64,000 bases of DNA, taken from contig NZ_JTDB02000010.1 of assembly GCF_000785435.2 (NCBI RefSeq), positions 1 through 64,000 on the forward strand, in the 5' to 3' direction. The notes beneath the pieces are model-generated. The model was given only the letters and a program-made list of their open reading frames with translations. It did no database searches and was not told where the DNA came from. The translations under genes were made by a program, and so were the position numbers. This stretch comes from Paraburkholderia sacchari. Its GTDB lineage: Bacteria > Pseudomonadota > Gammaproteobacteria > Burkholderiales > Burkholderiaceae. This document shows, piece after piece, positions 1 through 8,574 of the stretch (within the stretch, counting starts at the first letter, position 1; each line of letters starts with the position of its first letter).

Positions 1-199
1 AGCCCTTCTCCAGAATCGCGACGTTCTTCACGCCGTGCTCTTTCGCGAGGTAGTACGCGGTGGCAAGACCATGCCCGCCGCCGCCGACGATCACGACGTC
101 GTACTCCTTCTTCGGCTCGGGGCTCCTCCACTGCCGCTCCCAGTTCTCGTGATACGACAACCCGTTGCGGAACAGACTGAATATCGAATAGTGGCTCAT
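1..199 (-). CDS. soxB: Sarcosine oxidase beta subunit, N-terminal part (runs off the window edge)
   Basis: The first 66 residues are visible, from an ATG preceded by a GGGAGGAC ribosome site. They carry the typical SoxB leader (MSHYSIFSLFRNGLSYHENW) and then the FAD dinucleotide-binding turn VVIVGGGGHGLATAYYLA at about residues 35-52. The heterotetrameric enzyme oxidises sarcosine to glycine and passes the methyl group to tetrahydrofolate. The gene starts 11 bases after the sdaA stop, so it belongs to the same operon; the rest of the sox genes should lie to the left of the window. The family call rests on the leader and the FAD motif only. Confidence 0.85.
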   Translation of the reverse strand, partial: MSHYSIFSLFRNGLSYHENWERQWRSPEPKKEYDVVIVGGGGHGLATAYYLAKEHGVKNVAILEKG

Positions 200-210
200 G
201 GTGTCCTCCC

Positions 211-1587
211 TCAGCATTCGATCACGTTGACCGCGAGGCCCCCGCGCGATGTTTCCTTGTATTTCGTTTTCATGTCGGCACCCGTTTCACGCATTGTCTT
301 GATGACCTTGTCGAGAGAAACGTAATGCTTGCCGTTGCCCCTGAGCGCCATGCGGGCCGCGTTGACGGCCTTTACCGCGCCCATCGCGTTGCGCTCGATG
401 CACGGAATCTGCACGAGGCCGCCCACCGGGTCGCAGGTCATGCCGAGGTTGTGCTCCATGCCGATCTCGGCGGCGTTCTCCACCTGCTCGGGCGTGCCAC
501 CCAATACCGCTGCGAGCGCACCTGCCGCCATCGAGCAGGCCACTCCCACCTCCCCTTGGCAGCCTACTTCCGCACCGGAGATGGACGCGTTCTCCTTGTA
601 AAGCAGGCCGATTGCAGCGGCGGTCAGAAGAAACGTTACGGCGCCGCTATCGTCAGAGCCCGGTACGAACTTCGTGTAGTACTGAAGAACGGCGGGGATG
701 ATCCCCGCCGCACCGTTGGTGGGCGCAGTGACGATTCGCCCGCCCGCCGCGTTTTCCTCGTTGACGGCCATCGCGTACAGATTGATCCAGTCAATCATCG
801 ACAGCGGATCGCGCAGGCACTCTTCCGATTGCGCCTTCAACTGCTGAAAGACGGCGGAAGCGCGCCGCCGTACCTTCAGCGGACCAGGCAGCGTGCCCTC
901 GATCGAGCAGCCGCGCGCAATCGATGCCGCCATCACGTCACGAATCGTGAGCAGGCCCGCACGCACCGCTTCGGGCGTACGCCACGTGGCCTCGTTGGCC
1001 AGCATCACATCGGCAATCGACAGACCGCTCTCGCCGCACAGTCGCAGGAGATCCACGCCGGTCCTGAACGGATACGGCACCTCCTTCTCCCCCGGCAGAC
1101 CGTTCAGGCGCTCGCCGGCATCATTGACCACGAACCCTCCGCCCACCGAATAATAGATCTGAGCCTTCAGCACGGCGCCGTTCGCATCGAGCGCCGTAAA
1201 GCGCATGCCATTGGGATGCAGGGGCAATGTCTCGCGCCGCAGAAACGCCAGTTGCGTCCGCTCGTCGAATGCGATCCGGCGCAGACCCGCGAGTTCGAGC
1301 TCCTTCGTCGCGCGGATGGCCGCGAGCCGCTGCTCCGCATAGTCGGGATCAATCGTGTCAGGCAGATTGCCCTCCAGACCGAGCAGCACGGCCTTGTCGG
1401 TGCCGTGGCCCTTGCCGGTCGCGCCAAGCGAGCCATACAACTCGACGCGGATCGCGCCTGCGCGTTCGAACAGCGGATGTTCGCGCAGATGACCGGAAAA
1501 CCTGCACGCTGCAATCATGGGTCCCACGGTGTGCGAACTGGAGGGACCAATCCCGATCTTGAACAAATCGAACGCGCTGACGTTCAT
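211..1587 (-). CDS. sdaA: L-serine dehydratase, iron-sulfur type
   Basis: This 458-residue protein deaminates L-serine to pyruvate and ammonia with a labile 4Fe-4S cluster. It starts MNVSAFDLFKIGIGPSSSHT, the signature of the single-chain SdaA family, and carries the cluster region GCQGEVGVACSMAAGAL and CDPVGGLVQIPC. I chose the ATG at 1587 because the longer open frame adds only an unrelated leader that overlaps glyA. The gene sits 7 bases after glyA and 11 before soxB. In this operon it removes the serine formed from glycine and the sarcosine methyl group, giving pyruvate for growth. The length is normal for the family and no defect is seen. Confidence 0.93.
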   Translation of the reverse strand: MNVSAFDLFKIGIGPSSSHTVGPMIAACRFSGHLREHPLFERAGAIRVELYGSLGATGKGHGTDKAVLLGLEGNLPDTIDPDYAEQRLAAIRATKELELAGLRRIAFDERTQLAFLRRETLPLHPNGMRFTALDANGAVLKAQIYYSVGGGFVVNDAGERLNGLPGEKEVPYPFRTGVDLLRLCGESGLSIADVMLANEATWRTPEAVRAGLLTIRDVMAASIARGCSIEGTLPGPLKVRRRASAVFQQLKAQSEECLRDPLSMIDWINLYAMAVNEENAAGGRIVTAPTNGAAGIIPAVLQYYTKFVPGSDDSGAVTFLLTAAAIGLLYKENASISGAEVGCQGEVGVACSMAAGALAAVLGGTPEQVENAAEIGMEHNLGMTCDPVGGLVQIPCIERNAMGAVKAVNAARMALRGNGKHYVSLDKVIKTMRETGADMKTKYKETSRGGLAVNVIEC

Positions 1588-1594
1588 GGCTTCC

Positions 1595-2854
1595 TCACAG
1601 ATCCTGGTAGACGGGGTAGCGGGCGCAGAGCCGCGCAACTTCATCGCGCACGCGGGCTTCCACCTTTGCGTCGCCCGGATGATCGAGCACGTCGCAGATC
1701 AGCCTTGCGGTCAGGGCTGCATCGTCCTTGCCGAAGCCGCGTGTCGTGATGGCAGGCGTGCCGATGCGGATGCCGCTCGTGACGAATGGCGATTGCGGAT
1801 CGTTGGGCACGGCATTCTTGTTCACGGTGATGTGAACCCGGTCGAGCGCGGCGTCCGCATCCTTTCCGGTCATGCCCTTCGTCACGAGACTCACGAGGAA
1901 CAAATGGTCGTCCGTGCCCCCGGAGACGACGTCGTAGCCGCGCGCGGTGAAGACCTCTACCATGGCGCGCGCATTCGCAAGCGTGCTTTGCTGGTACGCC
2001 CTGAATTCCTGGCTCTGCGCCTCCCTGAACGCGACCGCCTTGGCGGCAATCACGTGCATTAACGGACCGCCCTGCGTGCCCGGGAACACCATGGCGTTGA
2101 GCTTCTTCTCGATCTCCTCGTTCGCCCGGGCGAGAATCAGACCGCCGCGCGGGCCGCGCAACGTCTTATGCGTCGTCGTTGTCACGACGTCGGCGAACGG
2201 CACCGGATTCGGATACAGGCCCGCAGCGACCAGTCCCGCCACATGCGCCATGTCCACGAAGAGCCATGCCCCGACCTTGTCGGCAATGGCCCGGAAGCGG
2301 GCGAAATCCAGCACCCGCGAGTAGGCCGAGAAACCTGCCACGATCATGCGTGGACGGTGTTCGATCGCCAGGCGCGCGACCTCGTCGTAGTCGATGAGGC
2401 CGGTCTGCGTATCCACGCCGTACTGCACCGCGTTGAAGATCTTTCCAGAGAAAGAAACCTTCGCGCCGTGCGTCAGATGCCCGCCGTGCGCGAGACTCAT
2501 GCCGAGAATGGTGTCGCCCGGCGACAGCAAGGCGAGGTACACCGCCGCGTTGGCCTGCGACCCGCTATGCGGCTGGACGTTGGCGAAATCGGCTCCAAAC
2601 AGCGCTTTGGCGCGCGCAATCGCCAGCCGCTCGACCACATCGACGTGCTCACAGCCGCCGTAGTATCGCTTGCCTGGATAGCCCTCCGCATACTTGTTAG
2701 TGAGTACGGATCCCTGCGCCTCCAGCACGCGCGGGCTCGCGTAGTTCTCCGATGCAATCAGTTCGATATGCGCTTCCTGGCGCGCGCGCTCGAGGCGCAT
2801 TGCCTCCGCGAGATCCGGATCGAATCCGGCAATCGTTTGTTCCCTGGAAAACAC
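1595..2854 (-). CDS. glyA: Serine hydroxymethyltransferase
   Basis: This PLP enzyme of 419 residues interconverts glycine plus 5,10-methylene-tetrahydrofolate and serine. The PLP lysine lies in VVTTTTHKTLRGPRGG, and the N-terminal AEGYPGKRYYGGCEHVD block is standard. The best start is a GTG at 2854, preceded by AGGAGAGG at the right distance; it gives the usual length and the N-terminus VFSREQTIAGFDPDL. An upstream ATG at 2896 would add 14 residues with no family match. It follows creatinase after 65 bases. As a second copy placed in a creatine/sarcosine operon, its job is probably catabolic: joining glycine with the one-carbon unit released by sarcosine oxidase. Confidence 0.93.
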   Translation of the reverse strand: MFSREQTIAGFDPDLAEAMRLERARQEAHIELIASENYASPRVLEAQGSVLTNKYAEGYPGKRYYGGCEHVDVVERLAIARAKALFGADFANVQPHSGSQANAAVYLALLSPGDTILGMSLAHGGHLTHGAKVSFSGKIFNAVQYGVDTQTGLIDYDEVARLAIEHRPRMIVAGFSAYSRVLDFARFRAIADKVGAWLFVDMAHVAGLVAAGLYPNPVPFADVVTTTTHKTLRGPRGGLILARANEEIEKKLNAMVFPGTQGGPLMHVIAAKAVAFREAQSQEFRAYQQSTLANARAMVEVFTARGYDVVSGGTDDHLFLVSLVTKGMTGKDADAALDRVHITVNKNAVPNDPQSPFVTSGIRIGTPAITTRGFGKDDAALTARLICDVLDHPGDAKVEARVRDEVARLCARYPVYQDL

Positions 2855-2919
2855 GGTAGCCTCTCCTGCTACAGCGAAAAAATGCCCGCGGCACACGCCG
2901 CGGGGCGGCGATACCCGGA

Positions 2920-4131
2920 TCAGGCCTTGATGATGTTGTGCTCCGGACCGTACGGGAATGCGGTGATGTTGGTGGCGCCTTGTTCACCGACCACGAGGAT
3001 GTCGTGCTCGCGATAACCACCGGCCCCCGGCAGCCCCACGGGGAGCATGATCATCGGCTCCATCGAAACAACCATGTTCGGCTCCAGCACGGTATCGATA
3101 TCCTCGCGCAGTTCGAGCCCCGCCTCGCGGCCGTAGTAGTGGGACAGCACACCGAACGAGTGGCCATAGCCGAATGTCCGGTTCTGCAGCAGTCCGTATT
3201 CCGCGTAGATCTTGTTGAGCTCGAGCGCGATATCGCCGCAGCGCACGCCCGGCTTGATCAGTTTCAGGCCGGCTTCATGCACTTCGACATTGATCTTCCA
3301 GAGACGCAGGTGCTCATCGGCGCAATGGTCGAAGAACATCGTGCGTTCGAGCGCGGTGTAGTAGCCAGCGATCATCGAAAAGCAGTTCAGGCTCAGAATG
3401 TCGCCCTTCTGTACCTTCCGCGTCGTGACCGGGTTGTGTGCGCCATCGGTATTGATGCCCGACTGGAACCACGTCCACGTGTCCATCAATTCCGAATCGG
3501 GAAAACGACGCGCGATTTCGCGCACCATCGCCTGCGTGGAGGCGAGCGCAACCTCGTGCTCGGGCACGCCTTCGTGCACGGCGGCCGCCAGCGCCGCGCC
3601 GCCGATATCGCACACGTTCGCACCATGCTTGATGAGCGCGATCTCCTCATCGGACTTGATCATTCGCATGCGCATCGTCGGCGCGCCGATGTCGACCCAT
3701 TCGACCGACGGCAGGGCCGCCTTCAGCTTCGACAGCACTTCGATGGGCACATGATCGAACTCGATGCCCACGCGGCCCTTGTTGTCGATCTCACCCTGCA
3801 CGGCGCGGAAGAAGTTATCGCGCTGCCAGTCCGTGTAGACCACGTTGTAGTCGCCGACCGTACGTCGCCACGGTTGACCGCCGTCGATGTTGGCCGAGAT
3901 CGAGACGACCTTCGACGGCGTGACCACGAGACCGTACTTTCTGCCGAACGAGCAGTAGAGAAAGTCCGAGTAATAGTTGATGTTGTGATAGGACGTGAAA
4001 AGCACCGCGTCGATATTCTCTCGTGCCATCAGCTCACGCAGCTTGCGCTGACGGCTTGCGTACTCTTCATCGGAAAAGGTGTGCTTCACCTTCTCGCCGT
4101 TCTCGATCCGAATCAGGCTTTCCATCTTCAT
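2920..4131 (-). CDS. Creatinase (creatine amidinohydrolase)
   Basis: The 403-residue protein has the length of the characterised Pseudomonas creatinase and belongs to the metallopeptidase M24-like pita-bread fold, but works without a metal. It hydrolyses creatine to sarcosine and urea. The histidine in TDGAHNPVTT is residue 232 from the chosen start, the same number as the known catalytic histidine. The ATG at 4131 has an AGGAGCGAG ribosome site; the longer frame only adds upstream non-coding sequence. It is the first structural gene of the operon leading to glyA, sdaA and soxB, which supports creatine or creatinine-derived nitrogen use. Other M24 proteins (dimethylglycine or ectoine hydrolases) are the main alternative, but context favours creatine. 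Confidence 0.88.
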   Translation of the reverse strand: MKMESLIRIENGEKVKHTFSDEEYASRQRKLRELMARENIDAVLFTSYHNINYYSDFLYCSFGRKYGLVVTPSKVVSISANIDGGQPWRRTVGDYNVVYTDWQRDNFFRAVQGEIDNKGRVGIEFDHVPIEVLSKLKAALPSVEWVDIGAPTMRMRMIKSDEEIALIKHGANVCDIGGAALAAAVHEGVPEHEVALASTQAMVREIARRFPDSELMDTWTWFQSGINTDGAHNPVTTRKVQKGDILSLNCFSMIAGYYTALERTMFFDHCADEHLRLWKINVEVHEAGLKLIKPGVRCGDIALELNKIYAEYGLLQNRTFGYGHSFGVLSHYYGREAGLELREDIDTVLEPNMVVSMEPMIMLPVGLPGAGGYREHDILVVGEQGATNITAFPYGPEHNIIKA

Positions 4132-4368
4132 GTGCTCGCTCCTGGGTGAAAAAGCGTGGTGGGTGTGAGCAGATGGTAGAAGTTCGGTATTTTGAAGAAT
4201 TTCCAATATGGACAATGTAATTTGCGAATTGGCCAAATCGGGTAAACCATGAAAGCCTTCGTCGCTTTGTCTGCACGTGCGTGCACGCGCCCCAGCGCAG
4301 CATGCGCCGAGGGTGGCTCAAGGTATTCGGGAAAGGCGCTGGAGGCGAGATCCCCGCCGAAGCAGACC
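4132..4368 (-). promoter_or_regulatory. Promoter region of the creatinase operon
   Basis: The 237-base gap between the regulator stop and the creatinase start is more AT-rich near 4180-4240 than its surroundings. It must contain the operon promoter if the regulator and creatinase are transcribed separately. I could not identify a specific operator. Confidence 0.45.
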
Positions 4369-5385
4369 CTAGAGTGCGTTCTGGTAGCGACGCCGGTCCG
4401 CGATTGGCGAGATCTGGAACTGCGCCTTGTAGCGCGTGGAGAAGTGCGTCGTGGACGTGAAACCAGTGCGCACGCACACCTCCTCGAGCGAGTTTGCCGT
4501 GCGATACAAAAGCTGCCGGGCCCGCAGAAGGCGGATCTCAAGGTACGCTTCGGCCGGTGTCTTGCCGAGGCGCTCGAGAAACCAGCGCTGGAGCTGTCTT
4601 TGCGAAACCCGCAAATGGGATGCGATCTCCGGCACGGCAAGCGGCTCTTCGACGTTGCTTTCCATGAGTTGCAATGCCTCGTCCAGCTTGGCATGCTCCG
4701 CGCCGATATATTGGCGCAACGAAGTCGGCTGACGATATTCGCGGCTGCGCGGCTCCGCAACCAGCAATTCCAGAACCCGTGCCGCCAGTGCCTGGCTGCC
4801 CGGCGGATTCGCCAGCAGATGCACCATCAGATCGAGCGGCGCCACCCCACCGCTACAGGTATAGCGATCCCGGTCGATTTCGAAGAGCCGCGCGGAAACA
4901 GTCAGTTTGGGGAACTGCTCCGTCAATACGTCCCGGTCTTCCCAATGAATCGTGCAGCGATATCCGTTCAGCAATCCCGCACGCGCCAGAAAGTAGCTCC
5001 CTGTATCGAGACCGCCGAGGGACGCTCCCTTCCCCGCCTGCCGGCGCAGCCAGTCGATAACGCCGCCAATTCCCTTTCGCGGAATGGGATTCGGCCCGAC
5101 GACGAACACCACGTCGAAAGGCTCGCGGTCCGACATCGAGACGTCGGGAACCACCCGAATGCCGTCACTCGATGGAACAAAGCCGTTGCCCGGACCAATC
5201 AGCGTGTAGTCGTACACGCGCCGCCCGACGACCATATTGGCTATCCGGAGCGGGTCGATGGCTGAGCTCAGCGCGATTAGAGAGAAATTCTCAAGCAGCA
5301 GGAAGCCGTACCGCATAACGCGCAGATCATGCATACCGTCACGTGTCTTTGACGGTGGCGACTGCCTGAACAGGGGCATTGTCAT
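4369..5385 (-). CDS. GlxA/GbdR-type AraC-family transcription activator
   Basis: The 338 residues have an N-terminal DJ-1/PfpI-like (class I glutamine amidotransferase-like) domain at about 25-200 and a C-terminal AraC double helix-turn-helix at about 230-330 (VPEIASHLRVSQRQLQRWF and LEEVCVRTGFTSTTHFSTRY). The nucleophile-elbow position reads LGGLDTGSYFLA: the usual cysteine is replaced, so the domain probably senses a ligand rather than catalyses. GbdR, CdhR and SouR, which respond to glycine betaine, carnitine and sarcosine, share this architecture. It lies just upstream of creatinase in the same direction and most likely activates the creatine operon. The start could be M1 or M18; no ribosome site decides it clearly. 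Confidence 0.85.
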   Translation of the reverse strand: MTMPLFRQSPPSKTRDGMHDLRVMRYGFLLLENFSLIALSSAIDPLRIANMVVGRRVYDYTLIGPGNGFVPSSDGIRVVPDVSMSDREPFDVVFVVGPNPIPRKGIGGVIDWLRRQAGKGASLGGLDTGSYFLARAGLLNGYRCTIHWEDRDVLTEQFPKLTVSARLFEIDRDRYTCSGGVAPLDLMVHLLANPPGSQALAARVLELLVAEPRSREYRQPTSLRQYIGAEHAKLDEALQLMESNVEEPLAVPEIASHLRVSQRQLQRWFLERLGKTPAEAYLEIRLLRARQLLYRTANSLEEVCVRTGFTSTTHFSTRYKAQFQISPIADRRRYQNAL

Positions 5386-5717
5386 CGGGAAATCGGCTTG
5401 ACCGAAAAATGTGGCCGGTTGGATTTCAGCATATTATCGTTGGCTCGTGAAGCACGGCAACGCCACGCAGATCGAGATGGCGCAGGCTGTGCGACTGTTT
5501 CTTGATCGGCGATGCGACGGACCTTACGCGCATGCGGCGTGTTACCGATGCCCCTTTCCGTGCAACCACGCTTCTGTTCCGAACAGCGACTGAGCGACGC
5601 TCATGGCACGCAGCAGCACCGGGCGGTTTGAAGCCTGCTCCTCAAAGCAGACTTCGGGAGGCCTGCTCCCATCTTCAGTACAGCACCGCAGGCTCTCGCC
5701 TGCGTTCGCGACACACT
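5386..5717. other. Intergenic stretch without a recognised gene
   Basis: A 60-codon open frame at 5411-5593 on the plus strand has no family resemblance and no good ribosome site. I see nothing else here. The repeat copy A begins at its right border. Confidence 0.5.
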
Positions 5718-6020
5718 AAGTATTCCTACCTTTATAGAGCGCCTTTTCGCCGCGTGACCCATGTAAATGTGCGAGTGAGTGCGGCCGATATGAAATCGAC
5801 ACCTCCGCCCTGCGGAAACACAAATCCGTGCAAAAAACACTAAAACCAGCAGGCCAGTGGAGTGCCTACGCAAGTGGATTTTCCTCGGCGCCGAGTGGTT
5901 AAGGTCAAACTCAAGCGCGACGCGAGTTCATTGAACTGGTCCATGCCGAGAAGCGTGACGATCAGATCGCTCTTTCGGGCCGGTGGCATCGCGGCGGTGC
6001 GCGAAGGGTTGTCGATTCCC

Positions 6021-6439
6021 GGCGTAGGTCTTTCGCGGAGAAAGACACATGGCGTAGGTTCGCTCCCAACAGGGGAAAAACCTACGCCAGCATCGCCGAC
6101 TCACACAGAGAAAGGTGAGCGGAGGCTAATCAACCCAGCGCTCGCGCCCAACAGAATATCGTTTTAAATCAGCTGCCTAGATCTAAATTCAGCAATTCCG
6201 ACCGCCCCTCACCAATCCGAATATTACTTTTCTTTCATTCGTTCATTATTTTTTCGGATATGCGAAGAGGCGGATACCATCCCGCTACGAAATTCTGGAA
6301 AACGCTTATTTTTCAACCATTTAAACGCCAACCCCGGGAATTCATCCAAATATCGATCTGACTATTCGTTTTCTTCGAAGTAGTGGCGCGGCTTTGTCCA
6401 GCGGTCCGAATTCCTGAAACCTACGCCAAAACTTATGCC
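6021..6439. repeat. Repeated decamer GGCGTAGGTT with a strong hairpin
   Basis: GGCGTAGGTC lies at 6021, GGCGTAGGTT at 6051, its reverse complement at 6079-6088 and again at 6418-6427, with a degenerate inverted copy (AACTTATGCC) at 6430-6439. The copies at 6051 and 6079 form a 10-bp perfect stem with an inner CCC/GGG stem, and a short CTTTC/GAAAG stem lies between 6030 and 6045. The same arrangement occurs in copy B (31,872; 31,902; 31,931; 32,270; 32,282) and in part in copy C (51,333; 51,363; 51,391). This may be a protein-binding array or a structured RNA; its function is unknown. Confidence 0.7.
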
Positions 6440-6619
6440 GCAAAAATCGAACCCAGTGGACTTTACTGGACAGCGTCCACTATTCGACATGGTGCGCTCC
6501 CGGCGCAGGCAGCAGGTCCGCAGTCGAAGTGCCCTGCCCTTGTCGATGGCGTGAACAAGTATAGGCGCCGACCCCTGTTTCAGTGTCTCGCAGTTGCGAC
6601 ACACCCCGCCCAAGCGCAA
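6362..6619 (-). CDS. Small conserved reading frame inside repeat copy A
   Basis: An 85-residue frame follows the chemoreceptor stop by three bases. Its C-terminal half (from about M44) is nearly identical to the frame at 32,214-32,594 in copy B: GRCPVKSTG, DFCG and SFGVGFR are shared, and both end in YFEENE. The N-terminal halves differ in frame. I do not recognise a family. It may be a real small protein, or simply an open frame kept by recent duplication. No good ribosome site is seen. Confidence 0.25.
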   Translation of the reverse strand: MRLGGVCRNCETLKQGSAPILVHAIDKGRALRLRTCCLRRERTMSNSGRCPVKSTGFDFCGISFGVGFRNSDRWTKPRHYFEENE

Positions 6620-6622
6620 CGC

Positions 6623-7512
6623 TCAGTTTGTTGTCTCGCTTGCCGGCGAATGGACCTCGAAAACCGCAATCGCGTGCCGCTGGGCGGCAACCTGCTCCCC
6701 CAGCGAGAACGCCGCTTGCGCTGCCTGCTCGACCACGGCGGCATTGTTGCGGATCACCTGATCCATACGGCTAACCGCCTCGTTGACCTGCCCGATCCCG
6801 CTGCGCTGCGCTGCGCTTGCGAAGCTTCGAAGATGCCATCGTTGATTTCGACCACGCTCTGAACCGCACGCCGCACGTCGCCCATGGCTTGCGCTGCCTG
6901 GTCCGCATGTGCGGCGCCACCCGAGATGGACTCCACCGAGTTGCGCACCAGCACCTTGATTTCCTTCGCTGCGCTCGCCGCTCGCTGGGCGAGACTGCGC
7001 ACCTCCCCGGCGACGACGGCGAACCCGCGGCCGTGCTCGCCGGCACGCGCTGCCTCGACAGCGGCATTCAGCGCGAGGATATTGGTTTGAAACGCGATCC
7101 CTTCGATCACTGCCGTGATTTCCACGATCTTCGCAGAGCTCGCTGAAATCACGCCCATCGTGCCGCGCATCCGCTCGACGGCCATCACGCTCGTATCGGC
7201 CGCGAGTGACGTCGCATTGGCAAGCTCCGCGGCTTGGCGGACATGATCTGCATTGTGTTGAACCGACATGATGAGCTCACTCAGGCTCGCCGCGGTTTCC
7301 TCGAGCAACTCTGCTTGTCGTCTCGCGCCGGAAGACAAATCCGCGCTGCCTTCGGCTATCTGGATAGAAGCGCACTGGATCGCATCGCTCGATCCCTTGA
7401 TCGTATGCACTGTCCCGGCGAGGTGCCGGTCCATCGTTTGCCATTTGCGAATCATGTGCATCGCTTCGATGCCGGACAGAATGCATCTTACCGCGACACA
7501 ACCCAACTTGCG
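6623..7512 (-). pseudogene. Methyl-accepting chemotaxis protein, broken at both ends of its signalling domain
   Basis: The frame from 7446 down to about 6,805 is a clear chemoreceptor signalling domain with the hairpin tip EGIAFQTNILALNAAVEAAR and AGEHGRGFAVVAGEVRSLAQRAA. It lacks the ligand-binding, membrane and HAMP parts. Near 6,800 the sequence has three CTGCG units where copy B has two; the 5-base gain shifts the frame so that the last 60 codons (IGQVNEAVSRMDQVIR...) continue in another frame to a stop at 6623. Upstream, residues encoded at about 7,433-7,500 (RCILSGIEAMHMIRK) resemble the tail of an IS6-family transposase, so the front has been replaced by an IS relic. It is unlikely to make a working receptor. 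Confidence 0.85.
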
Positions 7513-7654
7513 CCTATGCGCCGATCATCGGGTGGCTCCATAATGGCGATCCGTGACACCAGACCGATATGTAAAGGTGCGAGCAGACTGAGACAAGCGT
7601 GGAGGTTACTGAGGACCCGCCTTCTACAAGGCCAACCCACTCCAGTGGCTCGAT

Positions 7655-7996
7655 TCAAGGGTCCACCTCGAGCATTACGCCAGCATCGCGAATCACTTGC
7701 AGGTAAGCGACCGTATCGCCCACGGCAGCGGTAGCCTGTGCCGCGAGCTTCCACACGCGCCTGGACTTTTCGGCGCTCGCCATCATCGACTCGAGAGCGT
7801 CCGAATGCGCAAACCCGTGAGCTGCCGCTACCCCGAGAACAGCATCCAGAACGCGTCGGGCCGCCGCTCGCGCGTCGACCGTCGCTCGCGGCGCCCGGTA
7901 TGCAAGAAAGCCCGCCATCAGCAAAAATTCTGTCGGGCTGATGTGCTGGCCATCGCCAACAGGCACACCGTTCGCATTGCTGTGATCTAGCGCCAT
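7655..7996 (-). CDS. Hypothetical protein, 113 residues
   Basis: The reading frame from the ATG at 7996 gives a soluble, alanine-rich and probably helical protein (FLAYRAPRATVDARAAARR, VLGVAAAHGF, WKLAAQATAAVGDTVAYLQV). I recognise no family. It lies upstream of the chemoreceptor relic on the same strand and is separated from it by 140 bases. Codon use is like that of real genes in the window. A start 14 codons further up (8038) is also open. Function unknown. Confidence 0.45.
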   Translation of the reverse strand: MALDHSNANGVPVGDGQHISPTEFLLMAGFLAYRAPRATVDARAAARRVLDAVLGVAAAHGFAHSDALESMMASAEKSRRVWKLAAQATAAVGDTVAYLQVIRDAGVMLEVDP

Positions 7997-8574
7997 ACAT
8001 CGCCTCCCGCTGTGCAGCATTGAGCGCTGTGAACGCACGGATACGTGTCGTGACCGCCGCCGGTCGTTCCGCTTCGGTTTCCCCAGTAGCCGAGTTCGAG
8101 CGCGTCGATCGCACGCTCGTACCGAGCGTGATGAACGCTGCTTCGGATTCGTCGCAAATATAGTACAGGATGAATCGCTGTTGAAAATGGCCGCTGCGTA
8201 CGATCTCTCTGTGGTGCTTGCTTAAATGCCTGTCAGGGCAAGCGGACCATCTGCTTGATTATGACCGATGCGACCACCACCGGCCAATGTAATACATTTG
8301 TAGTTATTGCCCGGTTGAAAAGCCAATTTTTTGCAATGTCGAAGCCGCAAGACGTAGTATCCTTGACCGGTCCTCAATTCCCGGTGATAGCCACAGCCTC
8401 ACTGCCCCGCTTGTCTGTCCCGACAGACCCAAAGGAGAGGACGGCGTCCACAGCAGCTATGCAGCACGTGTCAATTTTTTGAAGGCATTGAAACAACTCG
8501 CGAACATCACCGATGCAACGCGAGTTCCTGCAAGTCACTGATCTCGGTCGAGCTGACTTTTTTCGAGGGCATTC
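7997..8574. other. Long intergenic region upstream of hpnJ
   Basis: No convincing gene is visible. The plus frame 8255-8482 lacks a ribosome site and family resemblance. The 3' part must contain the hpnJ promoter; the stretch 8,280-8,340 is locally AT-rich. Confidence 0.45.

Larger units (their letters stand above)
5718..6993 (-). repeat. Repeat copy A of a three-copy segment (about 1.27 kb)
   Basis: This segment matches 31,579-32,839 (copy B) over its whole length and 51,039-51,437 (copy C) over its first third. Shared landmarks are the left border TAAGTATTCCTA, a block around 5,900-5,990 that reads KSDLI.TLLGMDQFNELASR on the minus strand, the GGCGTAGGTT hairpin block, an AT-rich block at about 6,210-6,330, and the 3' part of a chemoreceptor gene. 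Copy A is the most diverged near its left end. Copy A continues into more chemoreceptor sequence, whereas copy B is cut at 32,839. Confidence 0.85.

Noticed and set aside
325..1749. Long plus-strand open frames opposite sdaA and glyA
   Set aside because: They are antisense to well-supported genes, have no family resemblance, and arise from the GC-rich codon bias.
5718..6993. The repeated segment as a CRISPR array or classical IS
   Set aside because: Only three dispersed copies exist, there are no regular spacers, no transposase and no end repeats with target duplications.
8255..8482. Possible 75-residue protein upstream of hpnJ
   Set aside because: No ribosome site, no family pattern, and it overlaps the likely hpnJ promoter region.
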